Part shown: piece after piece, positions 21,964 to 27,972 of the stretch
Layout of the letters: every line of letters begins with the position of its first letter
How positions within the stretch are numbered: position 1 is the first letter of the stretch
Assembly: GCA_020633125.1 (NCBI GenBank)
Contig: JACKEH010000058.1
Coordinates: 1 to 27,972 of the forward strand
From: Sandaracinus sp.
GTDB lineage: Bacteria > Myxococcota_A > Polyangia > Polyangiales > Houyiibacteriaceae
Length of the DNA stretch: 27,972 nt
Direction: 5' to 3'
Program-made: the position numbers and the translations under genes
The notes under the pieces: generated by a model
Databases searched by the model: none
The model's input: the letters and a program-made list of their open reading frames with translations, nothing else
What the model was told of the DNA's origin: nothing

Positions 21964-22359
21964 ATGAGCTCCGAGCTTCGCCTTCGCGCCCGCCGCCGTG
22001 CCCTTCGTGCCGCTCGCGCCGTCACCCTCGGCTCGGCGCTCGTCGCCTGTGGCAGCAGCCACACGCCGGGCGAGGTCGACGGCTCCGTGTCTCTCGACGG
22101 AGGACGCGACGCGGCCGTGGCACGAGACGCCGGCCGTGACGCCTCGACGGTGCGCGACGCGACGGTGCCCGAGGACGCGACGATGCCCGAGGACGCGACC
22201 GTCCTCGTCGACGCGGCAAGCGACTCCGGGCTCGTGTGCCCACCGATTTTCCCGCCCACCACGCAGGCGTGCTGCGAGGCCGAGCCGGGTGGGTTCTGGG
22301 ACGGCGAACGATGCATCGTCGCGGTGCCGGGGCCTTTCGTCCCGCCGCGGATGGCCTGA
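21964..22359 (+). CDS. Small D/A-rich lipoprotein
   Basis: 131 residues from ATG 21964, or 135 from ATG 21952, which has GAGG seven bases upstream but lies inside the putative -10 element. The signal peptide has an Arg-rich N-region and lipobox LVAC. The mature part is a linker of DA-type repeats (RDAGRDAS, RDATVPEDATMPEDATV, about 60 residues) ending in a Cys-rich module, CPPIFPPTTQACCEAEPGGFW and GERCIVAVPG. That module resembles the short Cys motifs at the C-termini of myxobacterial surface proteins. It is likely held on the outer membrane. The ferritin-like gene begins one base after its stop, so they share a transcript. Confidence 0.78.
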   Translation: MSSELRLRARRRALRAARAVTLGSALVACGSSHTPGEVDGSVSLDGGRDAAVARDAGRDASTVRDATVPEDATMPEDATVLVDAASDSGLVCPPIFPPTTQACCEAEPGGFWDGERCIVAVPGPFVPPRMA

Positions 22360-22360
22360 C

Positions 22361-23218
22361 GTGGGCACGCTGCGGCTCGAGGTCGGTGGCTCGGCCCTGC
22401 GGGCAGAGCACGAGCGTCTCGTGGAGCGCGCGCTGCGCCGTGGCGATCCGAGCCCCGAGTCGGTGCTCGACGGGGCGTCGTTGCAGGGAAGCTACTCCGA
22501 ACGCGCGATGCGTTTGGCGCGCGAAGCGTGGCGTGCCCGCATGGTACACGAGCACCGATCGGCGGCGGTCTTCGCGCGGCTGCTGCCGCCTTTGATGCTC
22601 GCCGAGGCACCGCTCGAATACCGCACCACGGTGTTGCGCATGAGCCTGGACGAGCTTCGGCACGCGTCGCTCTGCGGGCGCGTGGTCGAGCTGCTCGGTG
22701 GGCGAGCCGAGGCCGAGACGGATCTTCGAACCGAGCCGCTGCCGGAGCACGAAGACGCGACGCCGCGCGAAGCCGCGCTGCGCCATCTGCTCTTCGTCGG
22801 GTGTCTCAGCGAGACGGTCGCTCTCGGTTTGCTCGCCGAAGAACGCGAGCTGACGCGCGAGCCGGCGATCGCGGCGGTGGTCGCGCAGCTCGAAGCCGAC
22901 GAGGTCCTGCACGCGAAGCTCGGCTGGAGCTACCTCGGTGAGCTGGCGTCTTCGCTCACCGACGACGAACGCATGCGCACCAACCGCTACCTCCGCATCG
23001 CCTTCGCGCACCTCGAGCGCGAGATGCATCGCGCGATGCCGAACTCGCCCGTCGACGACACGACGCGCGAGGAGCTCGAAGCGCTCGGTTGCCTGCTCGG
23101 TGTCGAAGGACGCGTGCTCTTCGAGGAGACGATGTGCTCGGTGGTCATCCCACGTTTGGTCGATCACGGCCTCGACGCCGCGCGCGCTTGGGCCACGCGC
23201 GCGAGTGACCTCGGGTAG
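22361..23218 (+). CDS. Ferritin-like diiron-domain protein
   Basis: A 285-residue, mostly helical protein starting at GTG 22361, one base after the lipoprotein stop. A complete set of diiron ligands can be read in the order expected for a ferritin-like four-helix bundle: Glu64 (MVHEHRSAAVFARLL), Glu98-xx-His101 (MSLDELRHASLC), Glu151 (CLSETVALGLL), and Glu181-xx-His184 (LEADEVLHAKLGW). So it probably binds two irons and could be an oxygenase, oxidase or storage-type protein. The E(x)nExxH...ExxH spacing fits oxidase-like members such as AurF-type or rubrerythrin-like proteins better than ferritin itself. There is no signal peptide. Its link to a surface lipoprotein gene is unexplained. Confidence 0.85.
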   Translation: MGTLRLEVGGSALRAEHERLVERALRRGDPSPESVLDGASLQGSYSERAMRLAREAWRARMVHEHRSAAVFARLLPPLMLAEAPLEYRTTVLRMSLDELRHASLCGRVVELLGGRAEAETDLRTEPLPEHEDATPREAALRHLLFVGCLSETVALGLLAEERELTREPAIAAVVAQLEADEVLHAKLGWSYLGELASSLTDDERMRTNRYLRIAFAHLEREMHRAMPNSPVDDTTREELEALGCLLGVEGRVLFEETMCSVVIPRLVDHGLDAARAWATRASDLG

Positions 23219-23276
23219 ACTCGCGACGACCGCGCGTACGGAACCTTCGGTCCGCTGGGGCGGACCTCGGAGAACG

Positions 23277-24530
23277 ATGGACGAGAAGATCAGCGAGCTC
23301 TTGAAGCTGGACCCGAGCCGGCAAGCCGACATCCTCGCGAATCTCTCCTACGAGGACTCGCCTCGGGAAGGTCTCGAGGATGCGCTCGCGAAGCTCCTGC
23401 CCGTGAAGTCGCCCGACCTGCGCCGAGAGGTCTTGAGGTGCTACGCGAAGTTCTTCCCGGCCGCGGCCGTCGGCGTGTTCGTCGAACAGCTCGGCTTCGT
23501 CGAGCACACCGGCGTGCTCGACGGCTTGGGCCAGCTCGCCGAGGAACACGCGCCGGGCTTGGTGGGGGCCGGCGCGGATGCGCTCGCGGACGCGTTGCTC
23601 GCCAAGCGGCCCACGCTCGACGAGCGCCGCGCTTTCAACTTCACCGTGGCCGCGGCGTCGGTCGCGCCCCAGCGTGGCGCGGAGTGGCTGCTCCAGATCG
23701 TTCGGGGGGGTGGCGCGTTCGCGACGAACGCTGCCGGGCGGCTTTGCGAGATGGGCCGCGCGGACCTCGCGGAAGCGCACCTCGGCGCCTTGGAAGCCGC
23801 GCTCGAGAGCCAGGATCAGGGGACGCGCGGTGGCGCCCTCGAGGTGATCGCCCTGCTGGGCCCGCGCGCACGAAAGCTCGCGCCCGCGCTCGCCGTGCTC
23901 GCGAAGCGGCTGCCCAACGCCTACGGCCTGCAGAAGGCGATCGACGCGGTCGGCGTGGGCGAGGTCGACACTTCGTCGGCTTTCGATGCCGAGCGTGTTC
24001 GAGCCCTCGCGAAGGGCAAGCCGTCGTTCGATGCGTGGACCGAGCTCGTGCGCCTGCTTCGCGCCGCGCCTGCGCTCGACGACGGGGCGTGGATCGCGGA
24101 GCTCGAGGCTTCGCTCGCGAGCTGGCCGGCCGCGATGCGTGAGGTGGTCGAGAGCGATCTCGTGAGCCCGGATCGCTGGGCACCGCTCTTCCGCTCGCTC
24201 ACGGTGGCGAACCGGAGTTGGAGCGCGAAGGAGGTCCGTGCGCTGGTCGATGCGAGCGTCTACCCGAACCTCGTGCGGATCTGCCTCGACGGCAATCGCC
24301 TCGGCGACGAAGGCGTGCGGGTCTTGCTCTCCGCGCCCTGGATGCACGCCGTCGAGGTGCTCTCGCTGGCGGAGAATCGTCTGAGCGCCGCCGTCGCCGA
24401 GCTCTTCGTGCAAGCGAAGCTCACCGAGCTCCAGCAGCTCGACCTTCGCTTCAACGACTTCGTGGGGGCCGACGTACCGGAGCTCGCGAAGCTCGGGTTG
24501 AAGTCGCTGCGGACGGAGAGCGAAGACTGA
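23277..24530 (+). CDS. HEAT-like/leucine-rich repeat protein
   Basis: A 417-residue cytoplasmic protein from ATG 23277, with GGAG five bases upstream. The first 300 residues are Ala/Leu-rich paired helices resembling HEAT or armadillo repeats, for example REVLRCYAKFFPAAAVGVFVEQLG and GALEVIALLGPRARKLAPALAVLAKRLP. The last 90 residues contain ribonuclease-inhibitor-type leucine-rich repeats: LVRICLDGNRLGDEGVRVLLSA, VEVLSLAENRLS, and LQQLDLRFNDFVGADV. Both repeat types serve as protein-binding surfaces. No enzyme motif is seen. Such TIGR02996-like architectures occur in Myxococcota and Planctomycetes. It is 58 bases after the ferritin-like gene and four bases from the convergent amylase gene. 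Confidence 0.82.
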   Translation: MDEKISELLKLDPSRQADILANLSYEDSPREGLEDALAKLLPVKSPDLRREVLRCYAKFFPAAAVGVFVEQLGFVEHTGVLDGLGQLAEEHAPGLVGAGADALADALLAKRPTLDERRAFNFTVAAASVAPQRGAEWLLQIVRGGGAFATNAAGRLCEMGRADLAEAHLGALEAALESQDQGTRGGALEVIALLGPRARKLAPALAVLAKRLPNAYGLQKAIDAVGVGEVDTSSAFDAERVRALAKGKPSFDAWTELVRLLRAAPALDDGAWIAELEASLASWPAAMREVVESDLVSPDRWAPLFRSLTVANRSWSAKEVRALVDASVYPNLVRICLDGNRLGDEGVRVLLSAPWMHAVEVLSLAENRLSAAVAELFVQAKLTELQQLDLRFNDFVGADVPELAKLGLKSLRTESED

Positions 24531-24534
24531 AACC

Positions 24535-26235
24535 TCAGCGCGTCCACACGTGCGCCGAGCGCGGCGGCAAGCTCACGACGAGCCGCCCGCCTTCCACCCG
24601 TGCAGAGCCGCCCGCCCACGCGCCGATGCGCTCACGAAGCGCGCCGCTCAAGGCCGCCGCGCTGGTCCCCGGAACGCCAGGGTTGCTCTGCCAAGGCATC
24701 GACAGCTCGTTCACGGCTTCGTCGCCCGCGTTGACCGCCACGACCGCGACCTCGTCGCCCACGAAACGGGCGAAGGCATAGACGTTTCGCGACGTGCGGT
24801 TCGGCCGCCACAGCTCCGCGTAGTCCCCACGACGCAGCGCGACGACCTCGCGGCGCGTGCGTGCGAGCGTCTGCACGAGCGCGAAATGATCGAACGCGTC
24901 GCCCACCACGCCTTCGTGCGGACCGCGACGCGACGCGGCGTCGAAGGCCCAACGCGGCAAGGTCGCGCGGTTGTCGGGGTAGCGACCCGTCATGCCCAGC
25001 TCGTTGCCCATGTAGAGCTGCGGAATGCCCGGCACCGTGAAGAGCAACGCGAGCGCGAGGTGGTATCGCGCGGATCGGAGCGCCTCGGGTTGACCTTCCG
25101 ACTCGGTCAAGAAGCGAGGCACGTCGTGGTTGTCGAGCAGCTGGCTCTTTCGACGCGCGGCGACCTGACCGAAGCGGTTCACGTACTCCTGCACGCGCAC
25201 CGCGACGTCGTCGAGCGAGCCTCCTTTGCCGAGGCTCTCGATCAGGGCGCGCCGCAACGGGAAGTCGAAGAGCCCGTCGAAGCCCGTGGCGACGTAGGGC
25301 TCGAAGGGGTCGTAGCTCCCTTCGTCGAGGAGCTCGCCCACGAGCCAGAGGTTCTCGCGCTCCGCCCGGACCGTGGGGATCCAGTGGTCGGCGAAATACG
25401 ACGCCGGCACGTGCTTCACGGTGTCCATGCGAATGCCGTCGAACGCGAAGCGGCGGGTGAAGGCGGCGCTGTAATCGTCGAGCCACGCCCGCACGTCGGC
25501 CCGCTCGTGCGCGAGGTCCGGCAGACCCGCGAGCGCGCAATAGATCTCGCTCGGACCGAGCGCCTCGCAGCCGCTCCGCGGATGAAACCACGCCGGTCGC
25601 GTGCGCGTGAGCCGCGCGTCGTAGCCCACGTGGTTCACCACGAGGTCGACGACGAGCTTCATGCCGCGCGCGTGCATCGCCTCGATCAGCGCGTCCATCG
25701 CTGCGTCGTCACCGAGCCGTGGCTCGATCGCGGCGTGGGCAGGGGAGAGCGGGTCGTCGAGGTTCGCCCAATACCCGTGGTAGCCGCATTGATCGCCGCG
25801 TCGTCCGATCTGCGCTTGGACCGGCGTGATCCACACCGCATCCGCCCCGAGCTCTTCGAGGTAGGGCAGACGCGCGCGAAGGCCGGCGAGGTCCCCGCCG
25901 TGAAAACGGGTCGGCGAGCTCGGGTCGAAGCAGTCGTCGTCCTGCGCGTCGTTGGTGGGGTCACCGTTCTCGAAGCGGTCGGTCAGCAAGAAGTAGAGGA
26001 CCGAGTCCTCCCACGTGCTCGCGTCCGGGACACCGACGTCCGGGCGCGCCGCGTCGGGGCTGGCGTCGTTTCCCGCGTCGCGACTCGCATCGAAGGACGC
26101 ATCTCGGGCCGCGTCTCGGCCGGCATCACGCGGGGGAGGCACCGGCGGGAGCTCGAAGCCGCCGTCGTCGCCACACGCCCCGCCCGTAGACGCGGTGGCG
26201 ATCGCCAAGAAGACGCGTAGGATGGTGGACCGCAT
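24535..26235 (-). CDS. GH13 alpha-amylase family lipoprotein
   Basis: A 566-residue protein from ATG 26235. The signal peptide ends at Cys21, and a D/A/R linker (36-72) precedes the catalytic domain. All four GH13 regions are present: DLVVNH (197-202), GIRMDTVKH with nucleophile Asp271, VGELLDE with acid/base Glu301, and LLDNHD with Asp371 as the transition-state stabiliser. The order and the YFLLTDRFENGDPTND and CGYHGYWANLDDPL segments fit secreted alpha-amylases or cyclomaltodextrinase-like enzymes. C-terminal beta-domain segments (VVAVNAGDEAVNELSM) are also recognisable. Lipidation should place it on the cell surface to break down alpha-1,4-glucans. It is divergent from the AraC-family regulator, which probably controls it. 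Confidence 0.92.
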   Translation of the reverse strand: MRSTILRVFLAIATASTGGACGDDGGFELPPVPPPRDAGRDAARDASFDASRDAGNDASPDAARPDVGVPDASTWEDSVLYFLLTDRFENGDPTNDAQDDDCFDPSSPTRFHGGDLAGLRARLPYLEELGADAVWITPVQAQIGRRGDQCGYHGYWANLDDPLSPAHAAIEPRLGDDAAMDALIEAMHARGMKLVVDLVVNHVGYDARLTRTRPAWFHPRSGCEALGPSEIYCALAGLPDLAHERADVRAWLDDYSAAFTRRFAFDGIRMDTVKHVPASYFADHWIPTVRAERENLWLVGELLDEGSYDPFEPYVATGFDGLFDFPLRRALIESLGKGGSLDDVAVRVQEYVNRFGQVAARRKSQLLDNHDVPRFLTESEGQPEALRSARYHLALALLFTVPGIPQLYMGNELGMTGRYPDNRATLPRWAFDAASRRGPHEGVVGDAFDHFALVQTLARTRREVVALRRGDYAELWRPNRTSRNVYAFARFVGDEVAVVAVNAGDEAVNELSMPWQSNPGVPGTSAAALSGALRERIGAWAGGSARVEGGRLVVSLPPRSAHVWTR

Positions 26236-27133
26236 GACTCTGAGGAGAGTGAACACGCTCGTGAAGGCGACGTCGACCTCGCATCCGGCGAAGGTCGTCG
26301 CGAAGCCGTCAGCCGAGCCGCTCTCGCTCTCGGTGCACGTCGCCGCCGCGGACGACCGCCTGGCGCTCGCGCTTCGGCGCCCGTCCGTCGTGCTTCCGCT
26401 CCAAGTCGGCGTGATCGCCCTCGGCGGCGAGTCCCGCGAGCTCGTCGATCGCGCGCGTTTCGTGGTGTGGCCGGTGGGGCGCCACGCCGCCCGGGTGGTC
26501 AGTCCGACGGTGCGCCTCTTGGTGCTCGGCATCTCGGATGCACTGGTCGACCGGGTGGCGACGCTCTACCGCGACGTGGGCTTCGATCCGGGGCGCCTGC
26601 GCCGTTGGCTGGAGGACCCTCACGTGCTCGCACGCACGACCTGGGTCCACGAGATCGCCCACCGCTACCTCTTCGAACGACAGGCCTGCGCCCGTCACGA
26701 GAGCGAAGCGTCGCGATTCCTCGAAGCCGAGATCGTCAAAGAGATCTTCTTCTTGCTGCGCGACCGCGAAGCGGACGACGAACGAACCTCGCTGGTCCGG
26801 GGCTACGGCCCGACGGTTCAGCGCGCCGTCACCTTCGTCGAAGAGCGGCTCTTCGACCGCGACCTCGGCGTGCCGGCCATCGCGCAGGCGGCCGGTGCGT
26901 CGGAGAGCACGCTGCTTCGCGCGTTCAAGCGCGAGATGGGCTGCGCGCCCACGACCTACGTGCGGGCCCGGCGGCTCGACGAGGCGCTCGCGCTCCTCGA
27001 AACCGGCGGCCTCTCGGTCGGCGAGGTGGCCGCGAAGGTCGGCTACGACAGCCTCACCGCGTTCTCACAGGCATTCCGGCAGCGTTTCGGCAAAGCGCCT
27101 TCCTCGGCCCGCCCCCGCCGCGCGCCGCGGTAG
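26234..27133 (+). CDS. AraC-family transcriptional regulator
   Basis: About 299 residues from ATG 26234. This ATG overlaps the amylase ATG on the other strand (CATG), so GTG 26249 or 26258 are plausible alternatives, and 26258 has GAGGAG about 12 bases upstream. The N-terminal 150 residues form a non-enzymatic sensing domain. The C-terminal 100 residues contain both AraC helix-turn-helices: LGVPAIAQAAGASESTLLRAFKREMGCAPTTYVRARRL and LSVGEVAAKVGYDSLTAFSQAFRQRFGKAPS. Each is typical in length and in key residues. It probably responds to a sugar or other ligand and regulates the divergent amylase, acting across the shared short start region. A tight fit is inferred. Confidence 0.88.
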   Translation: MTLRRVNTLVKATSTSHPAKVVAKPSAEPLSLSVHVAAADDRLALALRRPSVVLPLQVGVIALGGESRELVDRARFVVWPVGRHAARVVSPTVRLLVLGISDALVDRVATLYRDVGFDPGRLRRWLEDPHVLARTTWVHEIAHRYLFERQACARHESEASRFLEAEIVKEIFFLLRDREADDERTSLVRGYGPTVQRAVTFVEERLFDRDLGVPAIAQAAGASESTLLRAFKREMGCAPTTYVRARRLDEALALLETGGLSVGEVAAKVGYDSLTAFSQAFRQRFGKAPSSARPRRAPR

Positions 27134-27219
27134 AGGTCGACCGGCGCTCGGCACCTCCCGAGCTCGGCCGGGCGAAGTGCCTTCGCCCCCCGTCTCCACA
27201 CGGCGGAACCGGATCGGCG

Positions 27220-27249
27220 TTGACCCCACGGCAGCCCTGCATTTATCGT
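27220..27249 (+). promoter_or_regulatory. Sigma70-type promoter for the IPT/TIG lipoprotein
   Basis: A TTGACC -35 box (27220-27225) is separated by 18 bases from TATCGT (27244-27249), whose last base is nine bases before ATG 27259. It is the best promoter-like match in the window. It suggests a very short or absent leader; no Shine-Dalgarno sequence is seen. Confidence 0.55.
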
Positions 27250-27258
27250 CCCGCCGTC

Positions 27259-27669
27259 ATGATTCGGCTCTCCGCCTCGATCGTCCTCAGCGCTTGTCTT
27301 TCCCTCGGCCTCGTCGCGTGCGGCGATGGTGGAGGCGAGGTGGCGATCCTCAACATCGACCCGCCGAACGGCGCGACGCAGGGACGCCCGATCAAGATCG
27401 AGGGGCGGAACTTCCGCACCGACATCGGGTACACGGTGTTCTTCGGCACTCGGCGCAGCGAGCAGGTCACCCTGATCGACCCCGAGACGATGGTGGTGCT
27501 CGCGCCGCAGGTGGACGATCCGGGCGTCGTCGACATCACGATTCGCGCCGACAACGGCGACGCGTTCATCATCCACGACGCGTTCGAGTACCAGGCCATC
27601 GCGGGCGGCATCGTCGACCGCATGGGCGAAGGCCCCGAGAAGCAGCAGGGCGGCGGGCTCGCGTACTGA
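27259..27669 (+). CDS. IPT/TIG-domain lipoprotein
   Basis: A 136-residue protein from ATG 27259. The signal peptide MIRLSASIVLSACLSLGLVAC ends in lipobox LVAC. After a short GDGGGE linker there is one IPT/TIG (immunoglobulin-like, plexin/transcription-factor-like) domain of about 85 residues: AILNIDPPNGATQGRPIKIEGRNFR, a central VFFGTRRSEQV strand, LAPQVDDPGVVDITIRADNGD, and FEYQ at the end. This is the usual pattern, with the GxNF motif intact. A Gly-rich tail closes the protein. Such domains act as surface adhesin or scaffold modules. The gene is flanked by a promoter and a strong terminator, so it is monocistronic. Confidence 0.88.
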   Translation: MIRLSASIVLSACLSLGLVACGDGGGEVAILNIDPPNGATQGRPIKIEGRNFRTDIGYTVFFGTRRSEQVTLIDPETMVVLAPQVDDPGVVDITIRADNGDAFIIHDAFEYQAIAGGIVDRMGEGPEKQQGGGLAY

Positions 27670-27716
27670 GCGGCTCTCGGCCGCCTCGGTCTTTCGAGCT
27701 GACCTGCTTCGTTCGT

Positions 27717-27752
27717 GACCCGCCGCGGTTTGCCCCGGCGGGTCGTTCGTTT
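27717..27752 (+). terminator. Rho-independent terminator after the IPT/TIG lipoprotein
   Basis: GACCCGCCG (27717-27725) and CGGCGGGTC (27736-27744) form a perfect nine-base-pair stem around a ten-base loop, followed by GTTCGTTT. It lies 47 bases after the lipoprotein stop and is the strongest terminator in the window. Confidence 0.75.
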
Positions 27753-27845
27753 CCGTCGACACGCACGTCGCGAAAGGCCCGGCATCCTTCGTTTGGCGCG
27801 CCGACGTTGCCAAGGTTCACCTCGGAACGGCACTCTCCCGTTCAC

Positions 27846-27972
27846 GTGGCCAAACGGAACCTCCTCCTCGTCGACGCCGATTCGCGCAGCCTACGCGTGC
27901 TCGAGGTCAGTCTGCGCAAGGCCGGATACTCGGTCACCTCGTGCGCGACGGCCGAAGAGGCGCTCGAGTTCG
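27846..27972 (+). CDS. Response regulator, N-terminal part (truncated by the window)
   Basis: The gene runs off the window edge; 42 residues are visible from GTG 27846. KRNLLLVDADSRSLRVLEVSLRKAGYSVTSCATAEEALEF is the beta1-alpha1-beta2 part of a response-regulator receiver domain, with VDAD supplying acidic residues of the Mg site. The phospho-Asp lies beyond the window. In myxobacteria such openings often belong to response regulators with a DUF4388 or TPR tail, but the remainder is not visible. No Shine-Dalgarno sequence is obvious before the GTG. Confidence 0.85.
   Translation, partial: MAKRNLLLVDADSRSLRVLEVSLRKAGYSVTSCATAEEALEF

Noticed and set aside
24550..26220. A 556-codon open frame on the plus strand
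   Set aside because: It is antisense to the GH13 amylase, which has all catalytic motifs.

Overview
The window is GC-rich DNA from a bacterium that is most likely a myxobacterium (Myxococcota, Polyangiales/Sandaracinus-like). That placement is inferred from gene content: a MopE-type cysteine/aspartate-repeat lipoprotein, several lipoproteins with Asp/Ala/Gly-rich linkers behind the lipobox, a TPR-PEGA protein, a Ser/Thr kinase with a multi-helix membrane tail, and frequent GTG starts. I found no rRNA, tRNA, CRISPR array, insertion sequence or prophage. Coding density is very high, and about 27 protein genes account for nearly all of the sequence.

Layout. 1-584 (+): the end of an unidentified gene and a small membrane protein. 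475-4033 (-): two secreted lipoproteins, the upstream one a MopE-like repeat protein. 4142-4483 (+): a small 'ADP-ribosylation/crystallin J1'-type protein facing a nested-hairpin terminator. 4520-6722 (-): a coupled three-gene membrane operon (five-helix His-containing protein, NosY-type ABC-2 permease, TPR-like membrane protein). 6898-8364 (-): a Tat-exported PhoD-family phosphatase lipoprotein. 8536-8892 (+): a small membrane protein. 8915-10970 (-): a lipoprotein, a TPR/PEGA protein and a DUF2452 protein.

11039-15793 (-) is the most distinctive part. It is a compact operon with short gaps or overlaps that encodes an AMP-forming ligase, a PLP aminotransferase, an asparagine-synthetase-like ligase lacking the glutaminase cysteine region, a phosphopantetheinyl carrier protein and a CysE-like hexapeptide acyltransferase. 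Together these look like a pathway that activates an acid, loads it on a carrier, transaminates and amidates it, and acylates it. The product is unknown. The operon appears to be preceded by a five-codon leader ORF that overlaps the first gene by TGATG. The 332-base divergent region 15794-16125 is the only long non-coding stretch.

16126-19659 (+): a TraB-like lipoprotein, a membrane-anchored Ser/Thr kinase and a DUF547 protein. 19671-21856 (-): a DEDDh 3'-5' exonuclease, an NlpC/P60-like hydrolase and a PPQGGGY-repeat membrane protein with 21-bp tandem DNA repeats. 21964-24530 (+): a D/A-rich lipoprotein, a ferritin-like diiron protein and a HEAT/LRR protein. 24535-26235 (-) and 26234-27133 (+): a GH13 alpha-amylase lipoprotein and an AraC-family regulator that are divergent, with annotated start codons meeting on the same CATG. 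27259-27669 (+): an IPT/TIG-domain lipoprotein with a good sigma70-type promoter and terminator. 27846-end (+): the start of a response regulator.

Several (+) genes have a TAnnnT hexamer 6-9 bases before the start codon and no Shine-Dalgarno sequence, suggesting leaderless transcripts. Two of these share an identical 14-base sequence. All functional calls rest on motif recognition by eye, with no database searches.
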